Positions 21,957 to 31,415 of a DNA stretch of 64,000 nucleotides are shown here, piece by piece. Numbering within the stretch: the stretch's first letter is position 1; every line of letters starts with the position of its first letter. Origin of the DNA: Tepidicella xavieri (lineage in GTDB: Bacteria > Pseudomonadota > Gammaproteobacteria > Burkholderiales > Burkholderiaceae_C); the NCBI RefSeq assembly GCF_004363315.1, contig NZ_SNYL01000005.1, positions 1 to 64,000 on the forward strand. The letters are read 5' to 3'. A model generated the notes under the pieces. It saw only the letters and a list, made by a program, of their open reading frames with translations, had not been told where the DNA came from and searched no databases. The position numbers were made by a program, and so were the translations under genes.

Positions 21957-21962
21957 ATTATA
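21957..21962 (-). promoter_or_regulatory. -10 element (TATAAT) of the carAB promoter
   Basis: The minus strand reads GGCTATAATGCG here, a perfect -10. The -35 position (17 bases upstream) has only a weak GCCTGG. Transcription from here would give a carA leader of about 100 bases; no obvious riboswitch or terminator was seen in it. Confidence 0.55.
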
Positions 21963-22085
21963 GCCGAGGCACCCTCACCCCAGGCGCCCCAGCCCCTCGA
22001 CCCGGACGATCATCCATCGCCGCAGGGCATTCACACACGACCAGGCAATTGCAATCAGACCACTCGCCGATGCTTCGGCCCCTGA

Positions 22086-22120
22086 AAGCAAAAAACCTGC
22101 AAGCCGGCTGACTTGCAGGT
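22086..22120 (-). terminator. Rho-independent terminator after tRNA-Val
   Basis: On the minus strand ACCTGCAAG and CTTGCAGGT form a perfect 9-base stem around an 8-base loop, followed directly by six T and TGCTTT. It lies nine bases past the CCA end of the tRNA gene and upstream of the carA promoter, separating the two units. Confidence 0.85.
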
Positions 22121-22128
22121 GATGAATG

Positions 22129-22203
22129 TGGTGGGTGATACATGGATCGAACATGTGACCCCTGCCGTGTGAAGGCAGTGCTCTACCGCTGAGCTAATCA
22201 CCC
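22129..22203 (-). tRNA. tRNA-Val (anticodon CAC)
   Basis: This is a 75-base tRNA gene including an encoded CCA. The acceptor stem GGGTGAT (22203-22197) pairs with ATCACCC, followed by discriminator A and CCA. The anticodon arm is CTGCC-TTCACAC-GGCAG, giving anticodon CAC for GUG valine codons. The D-arm AGCTCAGCGGTAGAGC and the T-arm GTTCGATCC loop are canonical. It has its own promoter and terminator. Confidence 0.95.
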
Positions 22204-22218
22204 TGAACGGAAGCTGGC

Positions 22219-22224
22219 ATTATA
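22219..22224 (-). promoter_or_regulatory. -10 element (TATAAT) of the tRNA-Val promoter
   Basis: The minus strand carries GTATATAATGCCAGC ending about 15 bases before the mature tRNA, followed by a GC-rich discriminator as in stable-RNA promoters. No good -35 is visible, so strength is uncertain. Confidence 0.5.
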
Positions 22225-22260
22225 TACTGGATTTTCGCCACAGCCGCCCACCCACCCCGG

Positions 22261-23055
22261 TCAAGGACGGGAGGCGTTTTCCGGGGCGCCGAAGGCGCTG
22301 ACGGCACTGGCGTGCAGGCAAATGGCGGCAGCGGCGGCCACGTTGAGCGACTCCTCCCCGCCTGGCTGGACGATGCGAATCAGACCATGCGCACGCGCCA
22401 TCAATGCCTCGGCCACACCCTGCCCTTCGTGCCCCATGAGCCAGGCACAGGGCCAGGGCAACGGGGCCTGATGCAGCCATTGCCCTTGGTGGGAGCTGGT
22501 GGCCAGCAGGGGCACTTGCAGGTCATCCAGCGCAGCCACATCCACGCCTTCGACCAGATGCAGCGCGAAATGCGCCCCCATGCCCGCACGCAGGACTTTG
22601 GGGGCCCACAGGGCCGCCGTGCCGCGCAAGGCCAGCACCTGCCGAAAACCGAAAGCCGCGGCACTGCGCAAAATGGAGCCCACATTGCCGGGATCTTGCA
22701 CGCGATCCAGCACCACGGTGGGCAAGTCGGGCTGCACGCTCCGCGTGGCGGGCAGGCGGTACAGACAGGCCACGAGCGGCGGGGATTCCAACCCGCTGAT
22801 CCAGGCCATCAGGCGCGCAGGCACCACGACGCGGCGCACGCCAGGGGCCAGCGCCCAACCTTCGGCCAGGGACTGGTGGCCTTCTGTCAGCACCACCGCC
22901 TCGGGCTGCTGCCCGCGGGTCAACAAGGCACGGCACAAATGGTCCCCCTCCAACCACACTTGGCCGGTCTTACGGTACGCGGTGCTGTCTTGGGCCAGTG
23001 CCCGGCACTGCCGGGTCCAGGGGTTGTCACGGGAGGCAATGAAGTCTTCGCGCAT
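22261..23055 (-). CDS. SpoU/TrmH-family RNA 2'-O-methyltransferase
   Basis: This probable SAM-dependent ribose methyltransferase has 264 residues. The N-terminal part resembles the SpoU substrate-binding domain (KTGQVWLEGDHLCRALL). The knotted C-terminal domain holds the three family motifs: LDRVQDPGNVGSILRSAAAFG (about 114-134), WLMGHEGQGVA (about 205-216) and ESLNVAAAAAICLHA near the end. It resembles TsnR/RlmB relatives; the exact rRNA or tRNA target is not identifiable. It is the last gene of the long minus-strand superoperon, 15 bases after rnhB. A second family member (rlmB) lies at 46514-47257. Confidence 0.88.
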   Translation of the reverse strand: MREDFIASRDNPWTRQCRALAQDSTAYRKTGQVWLEGDHLCRALLTRGQQPEAVVLTEGHQSLAEGWALAPGVRRVVVPARLMAWISGLESPPLVACLYRLPATRSVQPDLPTVVLDRVQDPGNVGSILRSAAAFGFRQVLALRGTAALWAPKVLRAGMGAHFALHLVEGVDVAALDDLQVPLLATSSHQGQWLHQAPLPWPCAWLMGHEGQGVAEALMARAHGLIRIVQPGGEESLNVAAAAAICLHASAVSAFGAPENASRP

Positions 23056-23070
23056 GGCGGCAAGGAATAA

Positions 23071-23721
23071 TCATGCCGCGCCAGCAGCCCATCCGGCGGC
23101 AGGCTCGGGCGTCGCGGCTGCGGCGGCTTGGGTCACTGGCGCAAAGCTGCGGCGGTGGGCAGGACAAGGCCCCCAGCGGTGCAAGGCCGCCAGGTGCTGG
23201 GCGGTGCCGTAGCCTTTGTGTCGGTCGAAGCCATAGTCGGGATATTGCGCGTGCAGTTCGTCCATGAGCCGATCGCGCGTCACTTTGGCCAGAATGGACG
23301 CGGCCGAAATCGCCTGCACCCGGGCATCGCCTTGCACGATGGCCTCCGCCCTCATGGGCAGGACGGGCAGCCGGTTGCCATCGACCAGCACCAGTTGCGG
23401 CTTCAGACGCAGCCCCTCGACCGCACGACGCATGGCCAGCAGAGTGGCTTGCAGGATGTTGAGGCGATCGATCTCCTCCACCGACGCCTGGGCCACGCAG
23501 CAGCACAGGGCCTGGGCCCGGATCTGGTCAAACAGCTGCTCGCGCCGGACCGCGCTGAGTTTTTTGGAATCGGCCAGCCCCGGGATGGGTTGGGCGTCGT
23601 CGAGCATCACGGCCGCGGCCACCACCGGGCCAGCCAGCGGCCCGCGGCCGGCCTCGTCCACGCCAGCCACCAGGGTGGCGCACACTGGGGGCAACCAGTC
23701 GAGCGGCTGCTGAACGAACAT
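23071..23721 (-). CDS. rnhB: Ribonuclease HII
   Basis: RNase HII cleaves RNA in RNA-DNA hybrids and single ribonucleotides in DNA. The 216-residue protein has the signature [19 protein letters not shown] with catalytic Asp22 and Glu23. Also present are the conserved [16 protein letters not shown] and [11 protein letters not shown] segments. The start is the ATG at 23721, just after the lpxB stop; an ATG at 23754 would overlap lpxB and gives no family match. Placement after lpxB is typical of proteobacteria. Confidence 0.94.
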   Translation of the reverse strand: MFVQQPLDWLPPVCATLVAGVDEAGRGPLAGPVVAAAVMLDDAQPIPGLADSKKLSAVRREQLFDQIRAQALCCCVAQASVEEIDRLNILQATLLAMRRAVEGLRLKPQLVLVDGNRLPVLPMRAEAIVQGDARVQAISAASILAKVTRDRLMDELHAQYPDYGFDRHKGYGTAQHLAALHRWGPCPAHRRSFAPVTQAAAAATPEPAAGWAAGAA

Positions 23722-23728
23722 GGGGCGC

Positions 23729-24898
23729 TCAGCCAAGGACTTGGGCAATCGCATCGGTGGCCAGTTGGGCGGTGGGGCGGTTGAGGGTGTCGTGCAAAGC
23801 CGCAAAGCGTTGTTGCAAGGATTGCACCCGCTGCGCGGTCGCGTCATCGTCTGCCAGCCAGGCCAGGGTGGCCTCGGCCAGAGCCGCGGGCGTGGCCGCG
23901 TCCTGCAGCAGTTCGGGCACCACGAATTCTTGCGCCAGGATGTTGGGCAGCCCGACCCAGGGCTGGAGCATCTTGCGCTGGTGCAGCTTCCACGACAGCC
24001 AGTTCATGTGATAGGCAATCACCATGGGGCGCTTGAACAGGGCCGCCTCCAGGGTGGCGGTGCCACTGGCAATCAACGTCACGTCGCACGCCGCCAGCGC
24101 GGCATGCGATTGGCCTTGCAGCACGCGGACCACATCGCTGAGCGCGGCTTGGCGCACGTGGCGCTCGATCTCGGCCTGCAAAGCCGGCACCGCCGGCAGC
24201 ACGAAGGCCAGCTCGGGCCGGGCTTGGCGCATGCGCTGCACCGCCGCCAGGAAGCGCGGCAACACATGCGCGATTTCCGCCCGACGGCTGCCGGGCAGCA
24301 CGGCCACGACGGGCCCGTCGGCCGGCAAGTCGAGCGCGGCACGGGCGGCCGCCTGGTCGGGGTGGCGGGGAATCAGCGGGGCCAGCGGATGCCCCACGTA
24401 AGTGGCGGCGATGCCATGACGCTGAAACAGGGCCGGCTCGAAAGGAAAGATGCACAACACGTGATCCACGTGGCGGCGAATGACCTCGATGCGCTCAGGC
24501 CGCCAGGCCCATACCGCGGGCGCGACGAAGTGCACGGTGGCCACGCCGGCGGCACGCAAATCGCCTTCGAGGCTGAGGTTGAAATCCGGCGCGTCCACTC
24601 CCACGAACACCCGCGGCGGGGCAGCCAGCAGCCGGTCGCGCAGCTGCCGCCGGATGCCGACGATCTCGCGGTAGTGCCGCAACACCTCGACGTAGCCGCG
24701 CACCGCCAGCTTGTCGCTGGGCCACCAGGCGTCAAAACCTTGGGCCTGCATGTGTGGGCCGCCAATGCCGGCCGCTTGCCAGTCGGGCCAGCGCTGCCGC
24801 AAGCCCGCCAGCAACTGGGCGGCCAGCATGTCGCCCGAGGCCTCGCCCGCCACCATGGCCACGTCACACCGGGCGCCAGACATGGAGGCCGGCGGCAT
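23729..24898 (-). CDS. lpxB: Lipid-A-disaccharide synthase
   Basis: LpxB joins UDP-2,3-diacylglucosamine and lipid X to form the lipid A disaccharide at the inner membrane. The 389-residue GT19 protein has the start [48 protein letters not shown] (phosphate-binding region) and [10 protein letters not shown] near the C-terminal half, all family hallmarks. Its ATG overlaps the lpxA stop by one base (TGATG). An internal ATG at 24883 is an alternative start. Confidence 0.96.
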   Translation of the reverse strand: MPPASMSGARCDVAMVAGEASGDMLAAQLLAGLRQRWPDWQAAGIGGPHMQAQGFDAWWPSDKLAVRGYVEVLRHYREIVGIRRQLRDRLLAAPPRVFVGVDAPDFNLSLEGDLRAAGVATVHFVAPAVWAWRPERIEVIRRHVDHVLCIFPFEPALFQRHGIAATYVGHPLAPLIPRHPDQAAARAALDLPADGPVVAVLPGSRRAEIAHVLPRFLAAVQRMRQARPELAFVLPAVPALQAEIERHVRQAALSDVVRVLQGQSHAALAACDVTLIASGTATLEAALFKRPMVIAYHMNWLSWKLHQRKMLQPWVGLPNILAQEFVVPELLQDAATPAALAEATLAWLADDDATAQRVQSLQQRFAALHDTLNRPTAQLATDAIAQVLG

Positions 24899-25692
24899 CA
24901 CCGCACGATGCCCCGCTCGGGGTGAGCGCTTTGCAGGAAGTCCAGCATCAGGGCCACATCCGGCTGCGCCTGCGGGAAGCGCTGCGGCAACTCGGCAATG
25001 CGCTGCTGGGCTTGGGCCAAAGTCAGGTTGTCGCGGTACAGCGCTTTGTGCATGGCCTTGACGGCGGCCACGCGCTCGGCCGCGAAACCGCGTCGGCGCA
25101 ACCCCTCGAAGTTCATCGAACGGGCCTGCGCAGGCTGGCCTTGAGCCATCACGAAAGGGGGCACGTCGGCAAACAGCAGAGAGCACATGGCCGTCATGGC
25201 ATGGGCGCCAATGCGCACGAACTGGTGCACCACGGTGTACCCGCCCAAGATGACCCAATCCCCCACCTGCACGTGCCCGGCCAGCTGGGCATTGTTGGCA
25301 AAGATGGTGTGGTCGCCCACCAGGCAATCATGCGCCAGGTGGGTGTAGGCCATCATCCAGTTGTCGTTGCCCAACCGGGTCACGCCGCCGCCTTGCACGG
25401 TTCCGATGTGGTAGGTGCTGTATTCGCGGATGGTGTTGCGGTCGCCAATGATGAGCTCGCAAGGCTCGCCCCGGTATTTTTTGTCCTGGCTGGCCAAGCC
25501 CAACGAGACAAACGGGTAGATGTGGTTGTCGCGCCCGATGGTGGTGTGCCCCTCGATGACGCAGTGCGCTGCGATGCGCGTGCCCTCGCCCACCCGGACG
25601 TGAGGGCCGATCACGGTATAGGGCCCCACGCTGACGGCGTCACCCAGTTCGGCCCGAGGGTCCACCAAGGCGGTGGGATGAATGTCTGCCAT
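24898..25692 (-). CDS. lpxA: UDP-N-acetylglucosamine acyltransferase
   Basis: LpxA catalyses the first lipid A step, O-acylation of UDP-GlcNAc from hydroxyacyl-ACP. The 264 residues match the family. Hexapeptide repeats form a left-handed beta helix from residue 3 ([22 protein letters not shown]) to about 190, and A-x-x-H-x-x-H-D-C at 115-123 holds the catalytic His. The C-terminal helical domain runs from [10 protein letters not shown]. The start is the ATG at 25692, 14 bases after the fabZ stop. It is part of lpxD-fabZ-lpxA-lpxB. Confidence 0.96.
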   Translation of the reverse strand: MADIHPTALVDPRAELGDAVSVGPYTVIGPHVRVGEGTRIAAHCVIEGHTTIGRDNHIYPFVSLGLASQDKKYRGEPCELIIGDRNTIREYSTYHIGTVQGGGVTRLGNDNWMMAYTHLAHDCLVGDHTIFANNAQLAGHVQVGDWVILGGYTVVHQFVRIGAHAMTAMCSLLFADVPPFVMAQGQPAQARSMNFEGLRRRGFAAERVAAVKAMHKALYRDNLTLAQAQQRIAELPQRFPQAQPDVALMLDFLQSAHPERGIVR

Positions 25693-25706
25693 GCCCGTGA
25701 GCGCCT

Positions 25707-26147
25707 TCAGGCGATGGTACGCATGGTGCACATGAGCTCGGCTTCGCAAGCCACCTCGTCGCCCACGCGGGTCACGCCTTTGAACTTGAAGATGCCGGCC
25801 TTCATGCGCTCCAGCGTCACGTCCATGACCAGTTGGTCCCCCGGCTCCACCGGACGCTTGAACCGCGCGCCGTCGATGCCGGCAAAGTAGTACACCGTCT
25901 TGTCATCGGGCGTCACGCCCAGGGTGTCGAAGGCCAGCAACGCCGCCGTCTGCGCCATGGCTTCGAGCATCAGCACGCCCGGAAACACCGGCCGATGCGG
26001 AAAGTGCCCCGTGAACTGCGGCTCGTTCATGCTGACGTTTTTCAGCGCCTTGATGGACTTGCCTTTGTCTACCTCAAGCACCCGATCCACCAGCAGGAAG
26101 GGGTAACGGTGCGGCAGTTGTTTGAGAATTTGGTGAATGTCCATCAT
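25707..26147 (-). CDS. fabZ: 3-hydroxyacyl-[acyl-carrier-protein] dehydratase
   Basis: FabZ dehydrates hydroxyacyl-ACP in fatty-acid elongation and competes with LpxA and LpxD for the same acyl pool. The 146-residue hot-dog protein has [13 protein letters not shown] near the start and the active site [20 protein letters not shown] with His48 and Glu62. Its start overlaps the lpxD stop (ATGATG), with a second ATG one codon later. Confidence 0.96.
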   Translation of the reverse strand: MMDIHQILKQLPHRYPFLLVDRVLEVDKGKSIKALKNVSMNEPQFTGHFPHRPVFPGVLMLEAMAQTAALLAFDTLGVTPDDKTVYYFAGIDGARFKRPVEPGDQLVMDVTLERMKAGIFKFKGVTRVGDEVACEAELMCTMRTIA

Positions 26148-27169
26148 GATCGGTTTTCCAAAGCTTTGAGCCGTTCGCGCAGCCGGTGCAACTGGCGCAG
26201 CGTGGCCGCGTTCTTTTCCCAGCTCTTATTGTCGTCGATGGGGAAAACGCCGCTGTACTGCCCCGGCTGCAGGATCGAGCGCATCACCACCGACGCGGCA
26301 GAGATGTGGACATGATCGGCCAGCGTCAAATGGCCCAGGATGACCGCGCCGCCCCCCACCGTGCAATGCGCGCCGATGCGAGCGCTGCCGGCCACGCCCA
26401 CGCAACCAGCCATGGCCGTGTGGCGCCCGATGTGGACGTTGTGGCCGATCTGGATCAGGTTGTCGAGCTTGACGCCGTCCTCGATGACGGTGTCGTCCAG
26501 GGCGCCGCGGTCGATGCAGGTGTTGGCGCCGATTTCCACATCGTCGCCGATCTGGACCGCGCCCAACTGCTCGATTTTCACCCACTGCCCTTGGTGTGGG
26601 GCAAAGCCAAAGCCGTCGGCGCCAATCACCACCCCGGCATGCACAATGCAGCGCCGCCCCAGCACACAGTCATGGCCCAGCACGACATGGGCCGCCAGGC
26701 GGGTGCCCGCCCCGACACGCGCACGGCGCTGCACCACGCCGTGGGCCCCGATGACGGCGCCGTCACCGATCTCGGCCTCGGCCTCGATCACGGCGAAAGG
26801 CCCCACCTCCACCCCGACGCCCAGACGGGCACGCGGATCCACCCAGGCCGAGGGATGAATGGCCGGCGCATCGACGGCTTGGCGCTGCCGCGCCCGCCAC
26901 CATTGGGTCAGGCGGGCGAAATAGAGATAAGGGTCATCGGCCACGATGCAGGCCCCGCGGGCCCGAGCCGGCTCCGCCAGGGCCGGCGGCACGATCAACG
27001 CGCCCGCCTGGGTGCTGGCCAACTGGCTGGCATAGCGGGCATGCGAGATGAAGGACACGTCCTGCGGACCCGCTTTCGCCAACGACGCAATGCGGTGTAT
27101 CGGCAGGGCAGCATCACCATGCAAAACGCCGCCCAAGGCGGCGTGGATGTCGGCCAGCGTGGTGGTCAC
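26144..27169 (-). CDS. lpxD: UDP-3-O-acylglucosamine N-acyltransferase
   Basis: LpxD performs the third lipid A step, N-acylation of UDP-3-O-acylglucosamine. The 341 residues comprise an N-terminal uridine-binding domain ([34 protein letters not shown]) and a hexapeptide-repeat helix from about 105. The catalytic His243 is in [18 protein letters not shown], and a C-terminal helix follows the conserved [21 protein letters not shown]. It lies 18 bases after the ompH gene. Confidence 0.96.
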   Translation of the reverse strand: MTTTLADIHAALGGVLHGDAALPIHRIASLAKAGPQDVSFISHARYASQLASTQAGALIVPPALAEPARARGACIVADDPYLYFARLTQWWRARQRQAVDAPAIHPSAWVDPRARLGVGVEVGPFAVIEAEAEIGDGAVIGAHGVVQRRARVGAGTRLAAHVVLGHDCVLGRRCIVHAGVVIGADGFGFAPHQGQWVKIEQLGAVQIGDDVEIGANTCIDRGALDDTVIEDGVKLDNLIQIGHNVHIGRHTAMAGCVGVAGSARIGAHCTVGGGAVILGHLTLADHVHISAASVVMRSILQPGQYSGVFPIDDNKSWEKNAATLRQLHRLRERLKALENRS

Positions 27170-27187
27170 GAGCGCAGTCAGAGCCTT

Positions 27188-27706
27188 TTAGCGGCCATTG
27201 TTCAAGCCGTTGATCACGCGGTCGGTGATGTCGTGCTTGGGATTGATGTACACCGCTTCCTGGATGATGAGGTCGTACTTTTCGGCTTCGGCAATCTGTC
27301 GAATGACCCGGTTGGCACGCTCCAGCACCTGCTGAAGCTCCTCGTTCTTGCGCAGGTTCAGATCCTCCTGGAACTCGCGGCTGCGGCGCTGGAAGTCACG
27401 GTCCATGTCCACGAGCTGGCGCTGGCGCTGCGTGCGCTGCGACTCAGACAGGGTGGGCGCCTCGCGCTCGAATTTTTCCGAAGCGGCCCGCAACTGGTTG
27501 CGTAGATTTTCGAGTTCCCGCTCGCGCCGGGAAAACTCCTGTTCCAGCTTGGCTTGGGCCGCCTTGGCCGCGGCGGAGTCGCGGAAAATGCGATCGGTAT
27601 TGACAAACCCGATCTTGAATTCCTGCGCCATGGCGGTGGCTGCCGCCACGCTCAGCACCAGCACCGTCAGACCACGGCGAATCACATCACGAGAAATCGA
27701 TTTCAT
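27188..27706 (-). CDS. skp: Periplasmic chaperone OmpH/Skp
   Basis: Skp holds unfolded outer-membrane proteins in the periplasm on the way to the BAM complex. The 172-residue precursor has a signal peptide (to about TAMAQ, 28), then FKIGFVNTDRIFRDS and a long charged coiled coil (about 45-130: KLEQEFSRRERELENLRNQLRAASEKFE). This is the tentacle layout of Skp. Its ATG overlaps the bamA stop by one base (TGATG), fitting the joint role. Confidence 0.92.
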   Translation of the reverse strand: MKSISRDVIRRGLTVLVLSVAAATAMAQEFKIGFVNTDRIFRDSAAAKAAQAKLEQEFSRRERELENLRNQLRAASEKFEREAPTLSESQRTQRQRQLVDMDRDFQRRSREFQEDLNLRKNEELQQVLERANRVIRQIAEAEKYDLIIQEAVYINPKHDITDRVINGLNNGR

Positions 27707-30021
27707 CAGAAAGAAGTTCCAATCTGGAATTGAATGCTTTGAGGCTTGTCGTTGGCGAACTTGCGCACCGGCCGGGCATAGGCGATTCTAAGCGGCCCCA
27801 CGGGCGAAATCCAACTGATGCCGATGCCGGCCGAGGCCCGCAGGTCGGACAGCTTGCTGCTGTTCTGGAAGTCGTCAGAGACGTTGCCGATGTCGAAGAA
27901 ACCGAACATGCGCAATGTGCGGTCGTTGCCCGCGCCGGGGAAGGGGGTGATGATTTCGGTGTTGAGCAGCACCATGCGCGAGCCACCGATGTAGGAAATG
28001 GTGTTCGGGTCGTTCACCAATCCGCTGCGCCCACCCAGCGTGCCTTGCTCGAAGCCGCGCACCGAGCCCAAGCCACCGCCGTAGAAGTTCTTGAACAGCG
28101 GGAACGGCTTGCCGCCCAGCCCCTTGCCCCAGCCCGCCTCGGCATTGAAGGCCAGAGTGTATTGCTTGGACAAGGGGATGTACTGCTGGAACTGCCCGCT
28201 GAACTTGGTGTAACGGGTGTCGCCAGCCACGCCGAGTTCGCCATTGAAGCGCATCAGGCGGCCCTGGGTGGGCACGAGCGCGCTGTCGCGCGTATCGCGG
28301 GCCCAGCCCACGGTCAGGGGGATGGAAGTGGCCGAACGGCCAAAATCATCGATGAACTGCTGGTAAGCCAGCGGCAGCCCATTGCCGGGCTCGATGCGGG
28401 TCTGCTCGGCACCGATGCCGAAGAAAACGGTATCCGTCTCGGTGAACGGCACGCCGAAACGGATGCTGGCCCCCGGCGTGACGAGGCGGTAATCCCCTTC
28501 CTGTTCCGACAGCGGCCGGGTGGTGCGGTAATACAGGTCGAGCGAGCGGGAGATCCCGTCGGCGGTGAAGTACGGATTCACCGTGCTGAGCACGAACTGC
28601 TTGTTGAACTTGCTGGTGTTGAGGTTGAGGCCCAGGTAGTTCCCGCTGCCGAACACGTTTTCCTGCTGGATGCCGGCGACGAACGAGAGCTTTTCGGACT
28701 GGGAGTAGCCGGCGCCGATGGACAGGTTGCCGGTGGGCTTTTCCTCTACCCGCACGACCAGATCCACCTGATCGGGAGCGTCGGGCACTTCCTGGGTATC
28801 GATGGTGACTTGGGTGAAAAAGCCCAGACGGTCCACCCGGTCGCGGGACAGGCGGATGCGGTCACTGTCGTACCAGGAGGCTTCCAGCTGACGGAATTCG
28901 CGCCGGATCACTTCGTCGCGGGTGCGGTTGTTGCCCTCGACGTTGATGCGGCGCACATAGGCCCGCCGCGACGGCTCAGCCCGCAGCACCAGCGCCACCT
29001 GCGATTGCTCGCGGTCGATCTCGGGCTGAACGTCCACCCGGGCGAAGGCAAAGCCGAAGCTGCCAAAGTAGTCGGTGAAGGCGCGAACGGTCTCGGCCAC
29101 ATCCTCGGCGTTGTAGGCCTGCCCGGCGCGGATGCGCACGAGCGACTGGAACTCCTCCTCCTTGCCCAGGAAATCCCCTTCCAGTCGCACCCCCGAGACC
29201 ACGTAGCGCTTGCCTTCGGTGATGTTGATGGTGATGGCCATCTCGTCCTTGCCGGGAGTGATGGACACCTGGGTGGAGTCGATGCTGAACTCCAGAAAGC
29301 CGCGGGTGAGGTAGAACGAGCGCAGCGTCTCCAGGTCGGCGTTGAGCTTGGCGCGGGAGTAGCGGTCGGACTTGGTGTACCAGCTCAGCCAACCGCCGGT
29401 GTTGAGGTCGAACAGGCCGCGCAGCGTGGACTCGCTGAACGCTTGATTGCCGACGATGCGGATGTCCCGGATCTTGGCCACATCGCCTTCGACCACGCTG
29501 AAGTTCAGATTCACGCGGTTGCGCTCGATCGGCGTGACCGTGGTGGTGACGGTGGCCGCATACATGCTGCGGTTGAGGTACTGGCGCTTGAGTTCCTGCT
29601 CGGCCCGGTCGGCCAGGGCGCGGTCGAAGGGCCGGCCTTCGGTCAGGCCCACATCGCGCAGGGCGCGGCGCAGCACGTCGTTGTCGAACTCGCGCACCCC
29701 CGAGAAGGTGATGTCGGCCACGGTGGGGCGCTCTTCCACGATCACCACCAGCACATCGCCATCGATTTGCAGGCGCACATCGGAAAACAGGCCCAGCCCG
29801 AACAGGGCGCGGATGGCGGCCGAGCCTTGCTCATCGGAATACGTGTCGCCCACGCGGAACGGCAAGGAGGCAAACACCGTGCCCGGCTCGACCCGTTGCA
29901 GGCCCTCGACGCGGATGTCCCGCAGCGTGAACGGATCGACGGCCCAGGCCGGCAGCGCCGCCAGTGTGGAGATCAGCACGCCCCAGGCGACGCGGCGCAA
30001 GCGCGAATGCTTGTGTTTCAT
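27706..30021 (-). CDS. bamA: Outer-membrane protein assembly factor BamA
   Basis: BamA is the central subunit of the BAM complex that inserts beta-barrel proteins in the outer membrane. The 771-residue precursor has a signal peptide ending ALPAWA (about 26) and five POTRA domains (from FTLRDIRVEGLQRVEPGTVF). The C-terminal 16-strand barrel has GGLGSVRGFEQGTLG (the VRGF/Y motif of loop 6) and ends in a terminal Phe (QIGTSF), the barrel-insertion signal. The start is the ATG at 30021, 14 bases after the rseP stop. It is coupled to skp. BamB is encoded elsewhere in the window. Confidence 0.97.
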   Translation of the reverse strand: MKHKHSRLRRVAWGVLISTLAALPAWAVDPFTLRDIRVEGLQRVEPGTVFASLPFRVGDTYSDEQGSAAIRALFGLGLFSDVRLQIDGDVLVVIVEERPTVADITFSGVREFDNDVLRRALRDVGLTEGRPFDRALADRAEQELKRQYLNRSMYAATVTTTVTPIERNRVNLNFSVVEGDVAKIRDIRIVGNQAFSESTLRGLFDLNTGGWLSWYTKSDRYSRAKLNADLETLRSFYLTRGFLEFSIDSTQVSITPGKDEMAITINITEGKRYVVSGVRLEGDFLGKEEEFQSLVRIRAGQAYNAEDVAETVRAFTDYFGSFGFAFARVDVQPEIDREQSQVALVLRAEPSRRAYVRRINVEGNNRTRDEVIRREFRQLEASWYDSDRIRLSRDRVDRLGFFTQVTIDTQEVPDAPDQVDLVVRVEEKPTGNLSIGAGYSQSEKLSFVAGIQQENVFGSGNYLGLNLNTSKFNKQFVLSTVNPYFTADGISRSLDLYYRTTRPLSEQEGDYRLVTPGASIRFGVPFTETDTVFFGIGAEQTRIEPGNGLPLAYQQFIDDFGRSATSIPLTVGWARDTRDSALVPTQGRLMRFNGELGVAGDTRYTKFSGQFQQYIPLSKQYTLAFNAEAGWGKGLGGKPFPLFKNFYGGGLGSVRGFEQGTLGGRSGLVNDPNTISYIGGSRMVLLNTEIITPFPGAGNDRTLRMFGFFDIGNVSDDFQNSSKLSDLRASAGIGISWISPVGPLRIAYARPVRKFANDKPQSIQFQIGTSF

Positions 30022-30035
30022 GAAAAGCAGGAATT

Positions 30036-31400
30036 TCAGCCCAGCAAGCGGGCGACGTCGTTGAACATGGCCAGTGACATGAGCCCCAGCAACACCACCA
30101 TTCCGCCGCGTTGCAGGCGCTCCATCCACACGTCCGACACGGGACGCCCGGTCACTGCCTCCCACAGATAATACATCAGGTGCCCACCGTCGAGGACGGG
30201 CAGCGGCAGCAGGTTGAGCACCCCGAGGCTGACGCTGATGAGCGCCAGAAACAGGATGTAGGCGGTCAGCCCCATGCTGGCCGACTTGCCAGCGTAGTCG
30301 GCAATCGTCAACGGCCCGCTCAGGTTCTTCAGCGACGCCTCCCCCACCAGCATGCGGTAGAGCATGCGCAGCGACAGCGCCGCGACCTCCCAGGTGCGCT
30401 CGACGCCTTTCCACAGCCCCTCCCACACGCCGGATGAGACGGTGACCATCTCTGGCGCCGCGCCGATATAGGCCCCCACGCGCCCGACCCAGGCATCGCC
30501 CACCCGCTCGGGGCGCGGCGTCACCTCGATCTCCAGCAGGCGGCCTTCGCGCTCGACCTGCCAACGCTGCGTTTGGGCCTGACCTTGCGCGCTCACCGCC
30601 TCGCGGATGCGCATGCGCAAATCCTGGCCGTCCGGCACCGGCCGGTCATCCACGCGCAGCACCAGGTCGCCCGGGCGCAGCCCTGCGGCTTCGGCCGCAC
30701 CGCCTGGCAACAACTCCCCCACGACCGGCGCCGTCCAGGGCGCGACCACCCCGATGCGTTGCAACAACGCCGCGTCCGCATCGCGCACCGACAATTCGGT
30801 CAGCGGCAGCCACACTTCGCGGGAAGGCTGGTCGGGTCCATCGGCCACCCAGAGGCGCACGTCCTGCTGGGTCAAGGCCGCGCGAGTGAGTTGCCAGCGC
30901 AGCGTCTCGAAAGACGCCACCGTCACCGGTGCCTGGGCCCCGACGCCCATCGACAGCACCCACTCGCCCCCGCGCACCCCGGCCCGCTCGGCCAGCGAGG
31001 CCGGCGGCGGGCTGGACAGCACGGCGCGGGGCTCTTGCACCCCTATCCAAGACACCAGCGCATACAGCAGCACCGCCAAAAGCAGGTTGGCCAGCGGCCC
31101 GGCCGCCACGATGGCGGTGCGTGCCCATAGCGGTTGGTGGTTGAAAGCCCGGTGCCGCTCCTCGGCGGCCACAGGACCTTCGCGCTCGTCGAGCATGCGC
31201 ACGTAGCCGCCCAGCGGCAACGCGCCGATGACGAACTCCGTGCCGCTGCGCGGAGACTGCCAGCGCCACAGCGGCTTGCCAAAGCCGATGGAAAAGCGCA
31301 GCACCTTCACGCCGCAAGCCACCGCCACGCGATAGTGGCCGTACTCGTGCACCGCGATCAGCAGCCCCAGGGCCACCACAAAGGCCAGCACCGTCATCAT
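30036..31400 (-). CDS. rseP: Site-2 zinc metalloprotease RseP
   Basis: RseP is an inner-membrane protease that cleaves anti-sigma factor RseA after DegS, releasing sigma E in envelope stress. The 454 residues show the zinc motif H18-E-Y-G-H22 in the first membrane helix and two PDZ domains (about 115-190 and 205-290; VGELLPGGAAEAAGLRPGDLVLRVDDRPV in the second). The second catalytic motif is LNLLPLPVLDGGHLMYYL. The start is ATG-ATG at 31400/31397, 15 bases after dxr. Co-location with bamA and skp fits envelope quality control. Confidence 0.96.
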   Translation of the reverse strand: MMTVLAFVVALGLLIAVHEYGHYRVAVACGVKVLRFSIGFGKPLWRWQSPRSGTEFVIGALPLGGYVRMLDEREGPVAAEERHRAFNHQPLWARTAIVAAGPLANLLLAVLLYALVSWIGVQEPRAVLSSPPPASLAERAGVRGGEWVLSMGVGAQAPVTVASFETLRWQLTRAALTQQDVRLWVADGPDQPSREVWLPLTELSVRDADAALLQRIGVVAPWTAPVVGELLPGGAAEAAGLRPGDLVLRVDDRPVPDGQDLRMRIREAVSAQGQAQTQRWQVEREGRLLEIEVTPRPERVGDAWVGRVGAYIGAAPEMVTVSSGVWEGLWKGVERTWEVAALSLRMLYRMLVGEASLKNLSGPLTIADYAGKSASMGLTAYILFLALISVSLGVLNLLPLPVLDGGHLMYYLWEAVTGRPVSDVWMERLQRGGMVVLLGLMSLAMFNDVARLLG

Positions 31401-31415
31401 GGATCGACACTCATC

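Noticed and set aside
24898-25327. N-terminal extension of lpxB to 25327
   Set aside because: The extension overlaps lpxA entirely in another frame; the TGATG junction at 24898 gives the normal LpxB N-terminus.
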